From: Gammaproteobacteria bacterium
Lineage (GTDB): Bacteria; Pseudomonadota; Gammaproteobacteria; Pseudomonadales; UBA5518
NCBI GenBank assembly: GCA_016705365.1
Contig: JADIYI010000008.1
Location: 1,922,001 to 1,986,000 of the forward strand
DNA: 64,000 nucleotides
Reading direction: 5' to 3'
The notes under the pieces were generated by a model, which was not told where the DNA came from, did no database searches, and worked only from the letters and a program-made list of their open reading frames with translations. The first letter of the stretch is position 1. Every line of letters begins with the position of its first letter. The position numbers and the translations under genes were made by a program. Positions 53,683 through 62,057 of this stretch are shown piece by piece.

Positions 53683-54885
53683 ATGTTCGAGAATCTTTGC
53701 CTGCTCGCGCCTGATCCGATTCTGGGTCTCATGGCGGAATTCCGCCAGGATCCGCGTACTCGCAAGATCGACCTCGGGGTCGGCGTCTACCAGGACGAAT
53801 CGGGTTGTACGCCGATCATGCGCGCGGTGCACGAGGCCGAAGCGCAACTGCTTCGCACCGAAACCACCAAGACCTACCAGGGCATCGCCGGCGATCCACT
53901 CTACAACGAGCGCATGAGCGCGTTGCTGCTCGGCCAGGCTCACCCGGTGCTTGTGGAGAACCGCTGCCGCGGCGTGCAGACGCCAGGCGGCTGCGGCGCC
54001 TTGCGGATCGGCGCGGAACTCATCCGTCGCGCACGCCCCGATGCCCGGGTCTGGGTCAGCACTCCGACCTGGGCCAATCATATTCCGCTGATCGGTGGCG
54101 CCGGGCTGCAGATACTGGAGTATCCCTACTACGACGCCGCGCGCCGCGCCATCGATTTCGATGCGATGATGAGCACGCTTGCCGGCGTGGGTGCCGGTGA
54201 CATCGTGCTGCTGCACGGCTGCTGTCATAACCCCACCGGCGCGGATCTCGATCTGGATCAATGGCGCGCGATCGCCGGCCTGGCGCTGAAAAACGGCTTC
54301 ACGCCATTCGTCGATACCGCTTACCAGGGCCTTGGCGATGGTATCGACCAGGATGCCGAGGGCTTGCGCCTGCTGAGTGCGGTGGTGCCCGAATGCATCG
54401 TGGCGGCCTCCTGCTCGAAGAATTTCGGCCTGTATCGCGAGCGCGCCGGCGCGGTGTTTTTCATCGCCGCGAACCCTGCCGCGGCCGACGCGGTGGCCAG
54501 TCAGGCCATGGCTTCGGCGCGCCAGATCTATTCGATGCCGCCCGCGCACGGCGCGGCGATCGTCGCAACGATACTCGGTGACGATGGCTTGCGCTCGCGG
54601 TGGCAGGCGGAACTCGGTGAAGTGCGCGATCGCATCAACGCGATGCGCGTGCTGCTGGCGGAGCGGCTCGCGGACAATGCCGCGGGCATCGATTTCTCGT
54701 TCATCCCGCGGCAGAAGGGCATGTTTTCGTTTCTCGGTATCAGTTCGGCGCAACTCGAACGGCTGCGCGAGGAGTTCGGTGTTTATATGGTCGGATCGAC
54801 GCGCGTCAATCTCGCGGGCATCAACCACGGCAATATCGACCATCTCGCCGCGGCGCTGCATGCGGTACTGGGCGCGCGCGGGTGA
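53683..54885 (+). CDS. Aromatic-amino-acid/aspartate aminotransferase (class I)
   Basis: A 400-residue PLP enzyme of the AspC/TyrB fold. Lys246 in AASCSKNFGLYRERAG binds PLP, HNPTGADL (Asn183) and DTAYQGLGDG (Asp211, Tyr214) complete the site, and the substrate Arg lies in VGSTRVNLAGI. ATG 53683 gives MFENL. GTGA at its end overlaps the MFS start, and a B12 radical SAM gene follows, so its usual amino acid role may be coupled to a special pathway. Donor/acceptor preference is unknown. Confidence 0.92.
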   Translation: MFENLCLLAPDPILGLMAEFRQDPRTRKIDLGVGVYQDESGCTPIMRAVHEAEAQLLRTETTKTYQGIAGDPLYNERMSALLLGQAHPVLVENRCRGVQTPGGCGALRIGAELIRRARPDARVWVSTPTWANHIPLIGGAGLQILEYPYYDAARRAIDFDAMMSTLAGVGAGDIVLLHGCCHNPTGADLDLDQWRAIAGLALKNGFTPFVDTAYQGLGDGIDQDAEGLRLLSAVVPECIVAASCSKNFGLYRERAGAVFFIAANPAAADAVASQAMASARQIYSMPPAHGAAIVATILGDDGLRSRWQAELGEVRDRINAMRVLLAERLADNAAGIDFSFIPRQKGMFSFLGISSAQLERLREEFGVYMVGSTRVNLAGINHGNIDHLAAALHAVLGARG

Positions 54886-56186
54886 GTTCTCCCGGGCGGG
54901 CGGGCAACACGCGCTGGCGTTTTTTCGCGCTGCTGTTCGGCATGTCGTTCCTGTCATATGCGCTGCGCCAGAACATGCAGGTGGCGGGCGAGCAGATGAT
55001 GCCCGAGCTCGCCATCAGCGAAGTCGAGATGGGCTGGATCTACGGAGCCTTCGTCTGGGGCTATGCATTGTTCCAGTTGCCGGGCGGTCTGGTCGGCGAG
55101 CGCTTTGGTGCACGTTGCGTACTCACGGTGCTGGGAGTGCTGTGGCTGCTGACCTCGGTGCTTACCGGCTGGTTGCCGGGGCTGGTCGTGACTTCATCCT
55201 TTGGCCTGCTGCTGACGCTGTTCCTGATTCGACTGGCAACAGGAATCGTTCATGCGCCCATTTTTCCGGTGCAGGCGGGTGTTATCGGCACCTGGTTTCC
55301 CAAGGGACAGTGGGGATTCCCCAACGCGCTGTCGAGCACCGGTCTCGCGCTCGGTGCGGCCGCGACCCAGCCGCTCGTCGCATGGGTCATGGTCAGTTAT
55401 GGCTGGCGCAGCGCGTTCTACGTGTTCGTGCCGTTCGGACTGGTGCTGTTCGCGTTGTGGTGGTGGTACGCACGCGACAACCCTGCCGATCATCCGGGCG
55501 TCGGGGCCGCGGAGCTGGCGCTGATCAATGCCGGGCGCAATGTCAGCTCCGAGCACGAGCGCGATCCCCGGGTGTGGAAGCGATTGCTGCGCAACCGCGA
55601 TACGCTGCTGCTCGCGCTGAGCTATTTCTCGATGAACTATGTCTTCTACCTGTTTTTTACCTGGTTTTTCCATTACCTGGTCAAGGAGCGCGGTTTCAGC
55701 ATTCTCGAAACCGGTTTCCTCGCCGCGCTGCCCTGGATGACCGGCGCCTGCACCGCGGCACTCGGCGGCTGGGTATGCGACCGGCTGTGCGCGCGGCTCG
55801 GTCCGCGTTGGGGATGTCGTCTGCCGGGGGCTTGCGGCATGTTTGCGACCGCCATGTTCCTGTCCGCGGGAATGTATGTCGAAAGCGCGTATATGGCGGT
55901 GGTGCTGTTGTCATTGTGTTTCGCGGCGACGCAGTTTGCCGAGGGCGCGTTCTGGCAGGCCCAGACCTATGTGGCGAATGGTCATGCGGCACCGGCGGGC
56001 GGGATCCTCAACACCGGGGCGAATCTCGCGGGTGTCGTGGTTGGTCCGCTGGTGCCTTGGCTGGCGTTGGCGCAGGGCTGGGGCTGGGTCGCGGCGCTTT
56101 CGACCGGGGTGTTTTTCGCGGCATTGAGCGCCATGTTGTGGTTGTTCATCCGTGCCGACAAACCACTGGCGCCGCTGGCGGCCTGA
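54882..56186 (+). CDS. MFS transporter
   Basis: A 434-residue 12-TM permease of the major facilitator superfamily. Motif A is degenerate (GGLVGERFGARCVL). APIFPVQAGVIGTWFPKGQWGFPNA recalls the anion:cation symporter (ACS) group, which carries organic acids. GTG 54882 overlaps the aminotransferase stop by four bases; its own TGA is followed at once by the rSAM ATG. It likely moves the substrate or product of the operon. Confidence 0.88.
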   Translation: MSSPGRAGNTRWRFFALLFGMSFLSYALRQNMQVAGEQMMPELAISEVEMGWIYGAFVWGYALFQLPGGLVGERFGARCVLTVLGVLWLLTSVLTGWLPGLVVTSSFGLLLTLFLIRLATGIVHAPIFPVQAGVIGTWFPKGQWGFPNALSSTGLALGAAATQPLVAWVMVSYGWRSAFYVFVPFGLVLFALWWWYARDNPADHPGVGAAELALINAGRNVSSEHERDPRVWKRLLRNRDTLLLALSYFSMNYVFYLFFTWFFHYLVKERGFSILETGFLAALPWMTGACTAALGGWVCDRLCARLGPRWGCRLPGACGMFATAMFLSAGMYVESAYMAVVLLSLCFAATQFAEGAFWQAQTYVANGHAAPAGGILNTGANLAGVVVGPLVPWLALAQGWGWVAALSTGVFFAALSAMLWLFIRADKPLAPLAA

Positions 56187-58109
56187 ATGGACGGATCCGC
56201 GACAATGACGCATGGGCCGCGCCCGGTATGGTTGTTCAGCCTCGACTCCGAGAATTTTCATGCGGCGCCGACCACCACTGGCGGTTTGATCGCCTGGTAC
56301 CGTGTCAACGGCAGCGCGCCGGCCGGCACCGATTTCCGCCAGGTGCATTTTCGCGAGCGCGGGCAGGTGGCCGAATGGGCCGCGCAACATCTGCCGCAAC
56401 TCGCCGCCGAGGCCCGCCATGCGCACGCCGCCGGCCTCGAGCCGGTGGCTGGATTCAGCTTCTACACCTGGAATGCCGCCGAATTTCTCGAACTCACGCG
56501 CCTCGTGCGCGCCGCGTGTCCGCAAATCCTGATCGTCGCCGGCGGTCCGCACGTGCAGCAGGCCGAGACGTATCTCGGAACGGATCCTATCGATGCGATC
56601 GTGATCGGTGAAGGCGAGGCGACGTTCCAGGAGATGCTCGACACGCCACGGGCACTGTGGCCCGCGGTGCCCGGCATCGCCTGTCTCGATGCGGACGGCG
56701 CGCTGCTGCGTTCGCCGCGGCGTGAGCGTCAGCTGCGGCTCGAGGAATTGCCTTCGCCGTTTGACGTGATCGAGCTGCGCGACGCGCGGGGACAGCCGCT
56801 GTACGATGCGGTGAGCTACGAAACCACGCGCGGTTGCCCCTACAAATGTGCGTTCTGCGAATGGGGAACCGGAGCGATAGGTACCAGGATGGTGTCATTT
56901 CCGCTGGAACGGCTGCGTCGCGACTGGGAGAAGATCGTGCGTGCCGGGATCGCCAATATCTGGCTGGCGGATTCGAATTTCGGCGCGCTGCGGGACGACG
57001 TCGAAAAAGCACGCATGATCTGCGAGTTGAAGCAGCGCTTCGGCTTGCCGCGCACCTTCGCGACTTCGTGGTCGAAGAAGCACAGTCCGCGGGTGCAGGA
57101 GATCGTGCTGATGCTGCACGAGAATGGACTGCTGCCGTTCTACCAGCTCGCACTGCAGACGCTCACGCCGCTCGCCCTGCAGCTCTGCCACCGCGAAAAC
57201 ATGGCGGCGAACGTCTACGAGCCGATCGCGCAGCGCATGGCGCAAGCAGGCATTCCCATATCCGCCGAGCTGATCTGGGGGCTTCCCGGCGACGATCTCG
57301 CGAGTTTCGAGCGCAATCTCGATCGCCTGCTGGCAAAGTTTCCGAGCATCAATATTTTCGGCTACACACTGCTGCCCGGCACCGAATTTCACGAGCGGCG
57401 CGAGGAGTATCGCATCCAGACACTGCCGGTGGCGGGTTACGGAAAAGCCAAGGGCGAATACGTGGTGGGCTGTCATACTTTCGATCGGGCCGAAGGCGAG
57501 GAAGGATATTTCCTGATCACCGCCCATCTGCTGCTGGTCAGCGGACATATCCTGCCGGCCACGGTACGCTACCTGGCGATGCGGGCCGAAGTGCCGGTGG
57601 GCAGCCTGTTGCGTGCGGTTGCGGATGCGCTGCTGGTGGCCTTCGAGCGGCAGTTGCCCGGCATCGAGCGTGGCGAACGCATGCAGGTGTACGCGGCGCG
57701 CGACGAGATCTATCTGACGCTGCTGCAGCAACCCGAGCGCTGCGAGCAGGTGGTGCGTGACACGGTGCGGCTGTGGCTTGCCAGTCACGCGGCGGACGCA
57801 GTCGCGCCGCTGGTCGAGTCACTGCTGGATATCGACTGCATGTTGCGTCCGCGTTGCGGTGAAGAGCACGAGTTCAGCTGCGAGGTATGCTGTGATGCGC
57901 AGGGCGTGCTGGCGGCGCTCGGCGCGATGCGAATTCCCGGGCTGGCCCTGTTCGACGGCAGGCCGCGGCAATTGCAGCTGAGCAGCCCCGGAGGTCTGGG
58001 TGTGGTGCTCAAGTCACCCGATGGGGGTATCTGGCTGCAAAGCCGGATTCGCGAATCCTCGCTCGGGGAAGCGGGGAACGCAGAGCTCAGCGAATTGGTC
58101 TTTAATTAG
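56187..58109 (+). CDS. B12-binding radical SAM protein
   Basis: A 640-residue radical SAM enzyme. Residues 1-150 are a cobalamin-binding-type Rossmann domain (ILIVAGGPHVQQAET, then DAIVIGEGEATFQEML). RGCPYKCAFCEW (Cys217, 221, 224) binds the 4Fe-4S cluster; ELIWGLPGDD and FGYTLLPGTEFHE belong to the TIM barrel. Residues 470-640 form a helical C-terminal part with CEVCCD. Such proteins do methylations or ring rearrangements. It is translationally linked to the aminotransferase and MFS genes, so it may act on an amino- or keto-acid-derived molecule. Product unknown. Confidence 0.9.
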   Translation: MDGSATMTHGPRPVWLFSLDSENFHAAPTTTGGLIAWYRVNGSAPAGTDFRQVHFRERGQVAEWAAQHLPQLAAEARHAHAAGLEPVAGFSFYTWNAAEFLELTRLVRAACPQILIVAGGPHVQQAETYLGTDPIDAIVIGEGEATFQEMLDTPRALWPAVPGIACLDADGALLRSPRRERQLRLEELPSPFDVIELRDARGQPLYDAVSYETTRGCPYKCAFCEWGTGAIGTRMVSFPLERLRRDWEKIVRAGIANIWLADSNFGALRDDVEKARMICELKQRFGLPRTFATSWSKKHSPRVQEIVLMLHENGLLPFYQLALQTLTPLALQLCHRENMAANVYEPIAQRMAQAGIPISAELIWGLPGDDLASFERNLDRLLAKFPSINIFGYTLLPGTEFHERREEYRIQTLPVAGYGKAKGEYVVGCHTFDRAEGEEGYFLITAHLLLVSGHILPATVRYLAMRAEVPVGSLLRAVADALLVAFERQLPGIERGERMQVYAARDEIYLTLLQQPERCEQVVRDTVRLWLASHAADAVAPLVESLLDIDCMLRPRCGEEHEFSCEVCCDAQGVLAALGAMRIPGLALFDGRPRQLQLSSPGGLGVVLKSPDGGIWLQSRIRESSLGEAGNAELSELVFN

Positions 58110-58138
58110 GACGAATGTCTGCGAGAGGAGGAATCGCT

Positions 58139-58588
58139 ATGCGTGGCAAGCTGATGGCGGGTCTGGTCCTGCTGCTTTGCTCGGTGGCTCTGCAGGCCGA
58201 GCAGATCTATCGCTGGGTGGATGCCGATGGCGGTGTGCACTACAGCTCGGCTCCTCCGCCCGGACAGGCGGCCGAGAGCGAAGACCTGAAGTTCCTGCGC
58301 AATCCGGATCCCGAAAAGGCCAGCGAGCGGATCAAGGGTTATGACGAAACAGCGGAAAAGCGTCGCGCTGCCGAGGCGCAAGCTGCCGAGGCAGCCACGA
58401 AGCAGCGCCAGGATGCTGCCCTGCGACGGGCCAACTGCGCTGCCGCGCGCGATGTGCTGAGCCGTCTGGAGAACGAGCCGATGGTTCGTTTTCAGCGCGA
58501 GGACGGCAGTTATCAACGCTATACCGATCAGGATCGCCAGCAGCGAATTGCCGAGGCACGGGCCAGCGAGCACCAATTCTGCGACTGA
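58139..58588 (+). CDS. DUF4124-domain exported protein
   Basis: A 149-residue secreted protein: signal peptide (LMAGLVLLLCSVALQA), then the DUF4124 start QIYRWVDADGGVHYSSAPPP and a long charged coiled coil (TAEKRRAAEAQAAEAATKQR). Two Cys flank the helices. GAGAGGAGG precedes ATG 58139. Function unknown. Confidence 0.85.
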   Translation: MRGKLMAGLVLLLCSVALQAEQIYRWVDADGGVHYSSAPPPGQAAESEDLKFLRNPDPEKASERIKGYDETAEKRRAAEAQAAEAATKQRQDAALRRANCAAARDVLSRLENEPMVRFQREDGSYQRYTDQDRQQRIAEARASEHQFCD

Positions 58589-58600
58589 TGGCGCGGGCGC

Positions 58601-59296
58601 TCAGCGCCGTGCGATATTCGCGATACACCCGAGTTGCGCTGCCGAGAGCCGCGCACTTTGGGTCTGTATGAAGCGTGCGCGGCGCTGTACGTAGTCACTG
58701 GGTCGTGACGGACTCCATTTGACGGGGCTGGGCAGCACGGCGGCGAGACGCGCCGCCTGCACCGGGGTGAGTTGCGCGGCATTCACCCGGAAATGGAATT
58801 GCGCCGCGGCCTGCGCGCCGAACACCCCCGGTCCCCATTCGGCGATATTCAGGTACACCTCGACGATGCGGCGCTTGGGCCACAGCGCATCGAGTGCCAG
58901 GGCCAGCGGAATTTCCAGCGCCTTTCTGAATACCCCGCCACCGTTCCACAGGAAAAGATTGCGCGCCACCTGCATCGTGATGGTGCTGGCGCCGCGCAGT
59001 CGCCCGGAATCGCGGTACTCCTGCGCCGCGGTCTCCACGGCCTGCAGATCCACGCCACGGTGCAGGCAGAAACCGCTGTCCTCTGCCGCCACGACTGCCA
59101 GTGCCAGCGGTCGCGCGATCGCTTCGAGCGGCACGCCTTGGTGCCAGACCAGGTGGCCGCGCTCGACCGAGCGGATGAGCATCAGCGGCGTCACCGGTGG
59201 CAGCACGTAACGATAGACCGCCACGCCGAGCAGCCAGTACAGCAGCACCGGTGTCAACAGCAGTGCGATGCTTCGTAACAGGTACCTGCCAATCAC
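58601..59296 (-). CDS. mtgA: Monofunctional peptidoglycan transglycosylase
   Basis: A 231-residue GT51 enzyme that polymerises lipid II. One N-terminal membrane helix (SIALLLTPVLLYWLLGVAVY) anchors it. EDSGFCLHRG is the catalytic EDxxFxxHxG, GASTITMQVARNLFLW and KALEIPLALALD follow. Its length equals E. coli MtgA. It is divergent from the E1 alpha gene and convergent with the DUF4124 gene. Confidence 0.95.
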   Translation of the reverse strand: MIGRYLLRSIALLLTPVLLYWLLGVAVYRYVLPPVTPLMLIRSVERGHLVWHQGVPLEAIARPLALAVVAAEDSGFCLHRGVDLQAVETAAQEYRDSGRLRGASTITMQVARNLFLWNGGGVFRKALEIPLALALDALWPKRRIVEVYLNIAEWGPGVFGAQAAAQFHFRVNAAQLTPVQAARLAAVLPSPVKWSPSRPSDYVQRRARFIQTQSARLSAAQLGCIANIARR

Positions 59297-59397
59297 CGTT
59301 CCTGATCCCCCTATTTTCGGGTTCCAAAACAGGTTAGTGTCACGAATTACTGCACGAATTGCGCTCGATAGACAAGCGAAGGATCTGGAGTCCGGAC

Positions 59398-60393
59398 ATG
59401 AACAGCGAAATCGAGATCGAAGGCTTTCGCCGCATGCTGCGCATTCGCGGCTTCGAGCAGGCCGTCACCCGACTCATCAATGAAGGCGAGGTGCCCGGTG
59501 CGTGCCATTCGAGCATCGGCCAGGAGGCGGCCGTCGTCGGCGCCTGCATGGCTTTGCGCCAGGATGACTACATGTCGGGCACCCACCGCTCCCACGGCCA
59601 TCCCATCGGCAAGGGTGCGGATCTGAAGCCGCTGATGGCCGAGATTCTTGGCAAGGCGACGGGGGTGTGCAAAGGCCGCGGCGGTTCGATGCACCTGACC
59701 GACACCTCGGTCGGCAGCATTGGCGAATCGGCGATCGTCGGTGGCGGCATCTCGCTGGCAACGGGCGCCGCGTTGAGCGCCCAGGTGCGCGGTACCGATC
59801 AGGTCGCCCTGTCCTTCTTCGGCGACGGCGCGGTCAATGAAGGCGCGTTCCATGAATCGCTGAACATGGCCGCCGTGTGGAAATTGCCGGTGATCTACTT
59901 CTGTGAAAACAACCGCTATGCCGCCGTGACTGCGGCGGCCTCCACGCATGGCCAACCGGATGTGGCGCGCCGCGCCGAGGGCTATGGAATGCCCGGCGTG
60001 ATCGTCGACGGTCAGGATTTCGAGGCAGTTTTCCGTGCCACCGCCGAAGCTGTCACGCGCGCCCGGCGCGGCGAGGGACCGACGCTTATCGAGGCCAAGA
60101 CCTACCGCTTCGATGAGCACTGCGTCGGTCTCTTCGTCAATGGTGCCTATCGACCCAAAGAGGAACTGGAACGCTTCAAGGCCGAGGGCGATCCCGTTGC
60201 GTTGTTCAAGGCTGCACTGCTTGCGCGTGGAAACAGCGAGGCTGCCCTGGCCGGGATCGAGGAGGAGGTATCGCGCTCTGTAAACGCGGCCGTCGAGTTT
60301 GCCAGGGAAAGTCAGTTTCCCGATCCGGGCGAGGCATTTGAACTCGTTTATTCCAGCCCTGTCATCCGCAACCCGAGGGGTGCAGCACGATGA
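59398..60393 (+). CDS. 2-oxo acid/acetoin-type dehydrogenase E1 alpha subunit
   Basis: A 331-residue ThDP-dependent E1 alpha of the PDH/acetoin/branched-chain family. GDGAVNEGAFHESLNMAAVW with ENNRYA is the ThDP motif, and HRSHGHPIGKGAD near 60-75 the phosphorylation-loop-like region. It decarboxylates a 2-oxo acid (or cleaves acetoin). ATG 59398 follows GGATCTGGAG. It overlaps the beta gene by four bases. Confidence 0.92.
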   Translation: MNSEIEIEGFRRMLRIRGFEQAVTRLINEGEVPGACHSSIGQEAAVVGACMALRQDDYMSGTHRSHGHPIGKGADLKPLMAEILGKATGVCKGRGGSMHLTDTSVGSIGESAIVGGGISLATGAALSAQVRGTDQVALSFFGDGAVNEGAFHESLNMAAVWKLPVIYFCENNRYAAVTAAASTHGQPDVARRAEGYGMPGVIVDGQDFEAVFRATAEAVTRARRGEGPTLIEAKTYRFDEHCVGLFVNGAYRPKEELERFKAEGDPVALFKAALLARGNSEAALAGIEEEVSRSVNAAVEFARESQFPDPGEAFELVYSSPVIRNPRGAAR

Positions 60394-61358
60394 GCCAGAC
60401 CGCCAGGATCAGCTATCTCGATGCTCTCTCCCTCGCCCAGCGCGAGGAAATGGCGCGCGACCCCAACGTCATCATCATCGGTGAGGATATCTCCCTGTAC
60501 GCCGCTGGTGGAGCCTATGGCGATATCGACCCCAAGCGGATCCGCAGCGCGCCCATCTCGGAGAATGGCTTCTCCGGCATGGCGGTCGGCGCTGCGATGA
60601 CGGGCCTGCGACCGATCGTCGACCTGACCATCGCGAGCTTCGTCTATCTCGCCTCCGACCCGATCATCAACCAGGCGGCCAAGTTGCATTACATGAGCGG
60701 GGGACAACTGCGTGTGCCGGTAACCTTCCGTGCGTCGATGTGGCATAACCAGGCGAATGCGGCGCAGCATTCCGACCGCCCCTATCCGATGTTCATGAAC
60801 GTGCCGGGTTTGAAGATCGTGGTGCCCGCGACGCCCACCGATGCCAAGGGTTTGCTCAAGGCGGCGATCCGTGATGACGACCCGGTTCTGGTTTTCGAGG
60901 ACAACGACCTCTGGAGTATGCGCGAAGAGGTGCCGACTGATACGGACTTTGTCGTGCCGATCGGAAAGGCGGCCGTGCGCTGCGAAGGCAGCGACGTGAC
61001 CATCGTGTCGGTCGCCGGTTGCCTCAAGGCCTCACTGGCTGCCGCCAAGGCGCTTGCGGCCGACGGCATCGGTGCCGAGGTGATCGATCTGCGCACACTG
61101 GTGCCGATGGATACGGATGCGATCCTCGACTCGCTCGGCAAGACCGGCCGACTCGTGATTGTCGATTATGCGCACCGCACCTGCGGCGCGGCGGCGGAAA
61201 TTGCGGCCATTGTTGCGGAAGAGGGTTTCGATCTGTTGAAGAAGCCGATCCGTCGCGTGACCACGCCGGACGTGCCGATTCCGTTCAGTCCCCCGCTCGA
61301 GAAACCACTTTATCCGAACAGGGACAGCATTGCGGCCATCGCGCGCAGCCTGATGTGA
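60390..61358 (+). CDS. 2-oxo acid/acetoin-type dehydrogenase E1 beta subunit
   Basis: A 322-residue E1 beta with IIGEDISLYAAGGAYG, APISENGFSGMAVGAAMTGL and FRASMWHNQANAAQHSD. It pairs with the alpha subunit to form the E1 active site. ATG 60390 overlaps the alpha stop (ATGA). The lipoyl-domain gene begins 22 bases after its stop. Substrate specificity is not clear, though AcoA/AcoB resemble this pair. Confidence 0.92.
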   Translation: MSQTARISYLDALSLAQREEMARDPNVIIIGEDISLYAAGGAYGDIDPKRIRSAPISENGFSGMAVGAAMTGLRPIVDLTIASFVYLASDPIINQAAKLHYMSGGQLRVPVTFRASMWHNQANAAQHSDRPYPMFMNVPGLKIVVPATPTDAKGLLKAAIRDDDPVLVFEDNDLWSMREEVPTDTDFVVPIGKAAVRCEGSDVTIVSVAGCLKASLAAAKALAADGIGAEVIDLRTLVPMDTDAILDSLGKTGRLVIVDYAHRTCGAAAEIAAIVAEEGFDLLKKPIRRVTTPDVPIPFSPPLEKPLYPNRDSIAAIARSLM

Positions 61359-61380
61359 ACCGCAACACGGGAGGCGACAG

Positions 61381-61620
61381 ATGAAGGTCAAGGTGATCAT
61401 GCCCAAATGGGGCACCGGCATGAACGAAGGCACGATCCTGCGCTGGTACAAGGCCGTAGGCGACACGGTCACACAGGGCGAGCCACTTGTGGAAATCGAA
61501 ACCGCAAAAGCAGTACAGGATCTCGAGGTGCCGGTGACAGGAACCCTCACGTCGATCCTTCTGGCGCAAGGTGAGGAAGCCGAGGTTCGCACCCCGATTG
61601 CGTTGATCGAAACACAGTGA
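61381..61620 (+). CDS. Free-standing lipoyl-domain protein
   Basis: A 79-residue lipoyl (biotinyl-like) domain: MPKWGTGMNEGTILRWYKAV, then EIETAKAVQDLEVPVTGTL, where the Lys of ETAKAV is the lipoylation site. It lacks the E1/E3-binding and acyltransferase domains of an E2. GGAGG precedes ATG 61381. It is cotranscribed with E1 alpha and beta, so it probably carries the acyl or reducing equivalents to a separate acceptor. Confidence 0.9.
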   Translation: MKVKVIMPKWGTGMNEGTILRWYKAVGDTVTQGEPLVEIETAKAVQDLEVPVTGTLTSILLAQGEEAEVRTPIALIETQ

Positions 61621-62057
61621 GCGCACTTCCTCGCGACGGATCTGCTGCAGCGCGAGCGCGATTGTCAGGCTCGGCAAGGCTGCCAGATTGCCGCCTCGCA
61701 AAAGGCCACCCCACTGGCTCCTGGTGGTAATGCACGGCGAACAGGAAGTTCATCGCCGCGGTTCCTGCGCGTTGAGATTGCTCAGGTAAAACAGAGGGCA
61801 TTCATGATGAAAACGGACCGCGGCGCATGCGCGCGGCGAGTCAGACCATTGGCGGCAGCGTTTCGCGGCATTGAAAATCAACACGGTCGCCGCCGGGACC
61901 TGTCGGGCCAACCTGATTGTGATCGGCTATTGCATCGTCAACGGATTACCGTGGATTTTCGACTGGAAGGCAGTCGGAAGAACCAATCGCGAGCGTCCGT
62001 TTCCCGCAGCGCGAAAATGACCTATTCTGACAAGCGTTGCTCGTGACGGGAAGGAAT
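61621..62057. other. Intergenic region with possible transposase scrap
   Basis: No functional gene is seen. On the minus strand about 61640-61800 reads CPLFYLSNLNAQEPRR, a stop, and later RGGNLAALPSLTIALALQQI, which faintly recalls the 3' end of DDE transposases, with stops and no intact frame. A plus-strand 80-codon frame at 61804 has no homology. Confidence 0.3.
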
